Assembly (NCBI GenBank): GCA_910584495.1
Contig: CAJUAR010000096.1
Location: 1-7,585 of the forward strand
DNA length: 7,585 nucleotides
DNA from: an uncultured Muribaculaceae bacterium
GTDB taxonomy: Bacteria > Bacteroidota > Bacteroidia > Bacteroidales > Muribaculaceae
Direction: 5' to 3'
Shown here: piece after piece, positions 7,212-7,585 of the stretch
Numbering within the stretch: position 1 is the first letter of the stretch
Layout of the letters: each line of letters opens with the position of its first letter
The notes under the pieces: model-generated
What the model was told of the DNA's origin: nothing
Seen by the model: the letters and a program-made list of their open reading frames with translations, nothing else
Database searches by the model: none
Program-made: the position numbers and the translations under genes

Positions 7212-7541
7212 ATGGCACGATTCGATAAAATGGCTGTAATGGCCAAAATGAAAGAGGCTCCCATTGTCCCCGTCTACTATAATAAAAACCTCGAAACAGC
7301 CGTCGAGGTAATAAAAGCATGCTATGCCGGCGGCATACGCGTGTTCGAATTCACAAACCGTGGCGATTTTGCCCACGAAATTTTCGGAGCCCTCATCAAA
7401 ATTGCCGAAAAAGAATGTCCCGAGCTCGCACTCGGCATTGGTTCGATTGTCGACCCGGCAACTGCGGCTCTCTACCTCCAGCTCGGTGCCAACTTCGTTG
7501 TCGGCCCTCTCTTCAACCCCGAAATTTCAAAAGTACCTTAA
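7212..7541 (+). pseudogene. eda: KDPG/KHG aldolase, truncated 3' end (disrupted)
   Basis: The first 108 codons are a good class I KDPG/KHG aldolase: PIVPVYYNKNLETAV (17-31), GGIRVFEFTNRGDFAHEIFG (40-59) with the catalytic Glu46, LGIGSIVDPATAALYLQLGA (74-93) and NFVVGPLFNPEISKV (94-108). Then come one proline and a stop at 7539-7541. Full-length relatives have about 210-225 residues. The missing half holds the Schiff-base lysine (Lys133 in E. coli Eda) and the phosphate-binding loops, so this product cannot be active. None of the three frames after 7535 resumes the expected sequence, so this is replacement by foreign DNA and not a simple frameshift. It would be the last pathway enzyme (KDPG to pyruvate and glyceraldehyde-3-phosphate). 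An assembly join close to a contig end could give the same picture. Confidence 0.85.
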
Positions 7542-7560
7542 ATTCGCAGCTTAATTACTT
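7531..7560. repeat. Imperfect inverted repeat spanning the eda breakpoint
   Basis: AAGTA-cc-TTAA (7531-7541) pairs with TTAA-t-TACTT (7551-7560): nine base pairs, a small internal loop and a 9-base hairpin loop (ATTCGCAGC). It straddles the point where eda homology ends. It could be a fold at the end of an inserted element or a weak terminator, although no T-run follows. Part of the left arm is eda coding sequence, so some pairing may be chance. Confidence 0.3.
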
Positions 7561-7585
7561 GTTATAAATGCAAGTCCTTGACAAA
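7535..7585 (+). mobile_element. Putative left end of an insertion sequence, with a transposase start at 7568 (partial)
   Basis: Sequence from about 7535 onward (ACCTTAAATTCGCAGC...) is unrelated to eda. An ATG at 7568 opens a frame, M-Q-V-L-D-K, that is still open at the window edge. A transposase starting some 30 bases inside an element is the usual IS layout. From memory, ACC-type ends and an LDK-containing N-terminus would suit an IS982-like element, but six codons cannot establish a family. Neither the second terminal repeat nor a target duplication can be seen. Confidence 0.35.

Noticed and set aside
6681..7376. Minus-strand open frame of 231 codons across kdgK and eda
   Set aside because: It is antisense to two well-supported genes and has no recognisable motifs.
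7212..7541. A naturally short, functional 109-residue aldolase
   Set aside because: The truncation removes the Schiff-base lysine and half of the barrel, and homology ends abruptly at a junction with unrelated DNA.
1..7585. CRISPR array, tRNA, rRNA or riboswitch
   Set aside because: No regularly spaced repeats, cloverleaf or rRNA-like stretches were seen. The only non-coding region is 261 bases and looks like promoters and operators.

Overview
The window looks like part of a gut Bacteroidales chromosome. The evidence is a reverse-strand sensor with the double-propeller ectodomain of the hybrid two-component systems (HTCS) of this order, two -7 boxes of the Bacteroidales type (TAnnTTTG), a sulfatase relic, a DUF4861 lipoprotein and weak ribosome binding sites. 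GC content near 50% would suit Muribaculaceae or a similar family, but that is a guess.

Layout. Bases 1-2056 (minus strand) hold the first 685 codons of an HTCS-type sensor, which runs off the left edge. Bases 2057-2317 are a divergent regulatory region. It has a -7 box facing each way, four TTGCAC-like elements spaced by roughly whole helical turns, and two short inverted repeats. Bases 2318-2783 are the wreck of a sulfatase gene: about 155 codons remain, the conserved blocks lie in three frames, and the catalytic Cys/Ser block is gone. From 2796 to 7541 there is a tightly packed plus-strand operon: a KduD/gluconate 5-dehydrogenase-like SDR, a DUF4861 lipoprotein (4-bp overlap), a GatC-family PTS EIIC (no gap), a 2-keto-3-deoxygluconate kinase (KdgK, 10-bp gap) and a KDPG/KHG aldolase (Eda, 21-bp gap). 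The aldolase breaks off abruptly after about 108 codons, before its Schiff-base lysine. The last ~50 bases do not belong to eda and resemble the left end of an insertion sequence with a transposase start (M-Q-V-L-D-K), though only six codons are visible.

How the genes fit together. The set reads as the inner part of an unsaturated-uronate pathway. A polysaccharide-derived sugar acid would be handled in the periplasm by DUF4861 and imported by the EIIC. The SDR would reduce a diketo-deoxygluconate to KDG, KdgK would phosphorylate it to KDPG, and Eda would split KDPG to pyruvate and glyceraldehyde-3-phosphate. The divergent sensor is the obvious candidate regulator. The relic hints that the polysaccharide was once sulfated. 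Two points stand out. The EIIC has no EIIA or EIIB partner and its neighbour kinase works on free KDG, so it probably acts as a non-phosphorylating permease. In addition, the locus is damaged at both ends (sulfatase and aldolase). No lyase, SusC/D pair or kduI lies in the window.
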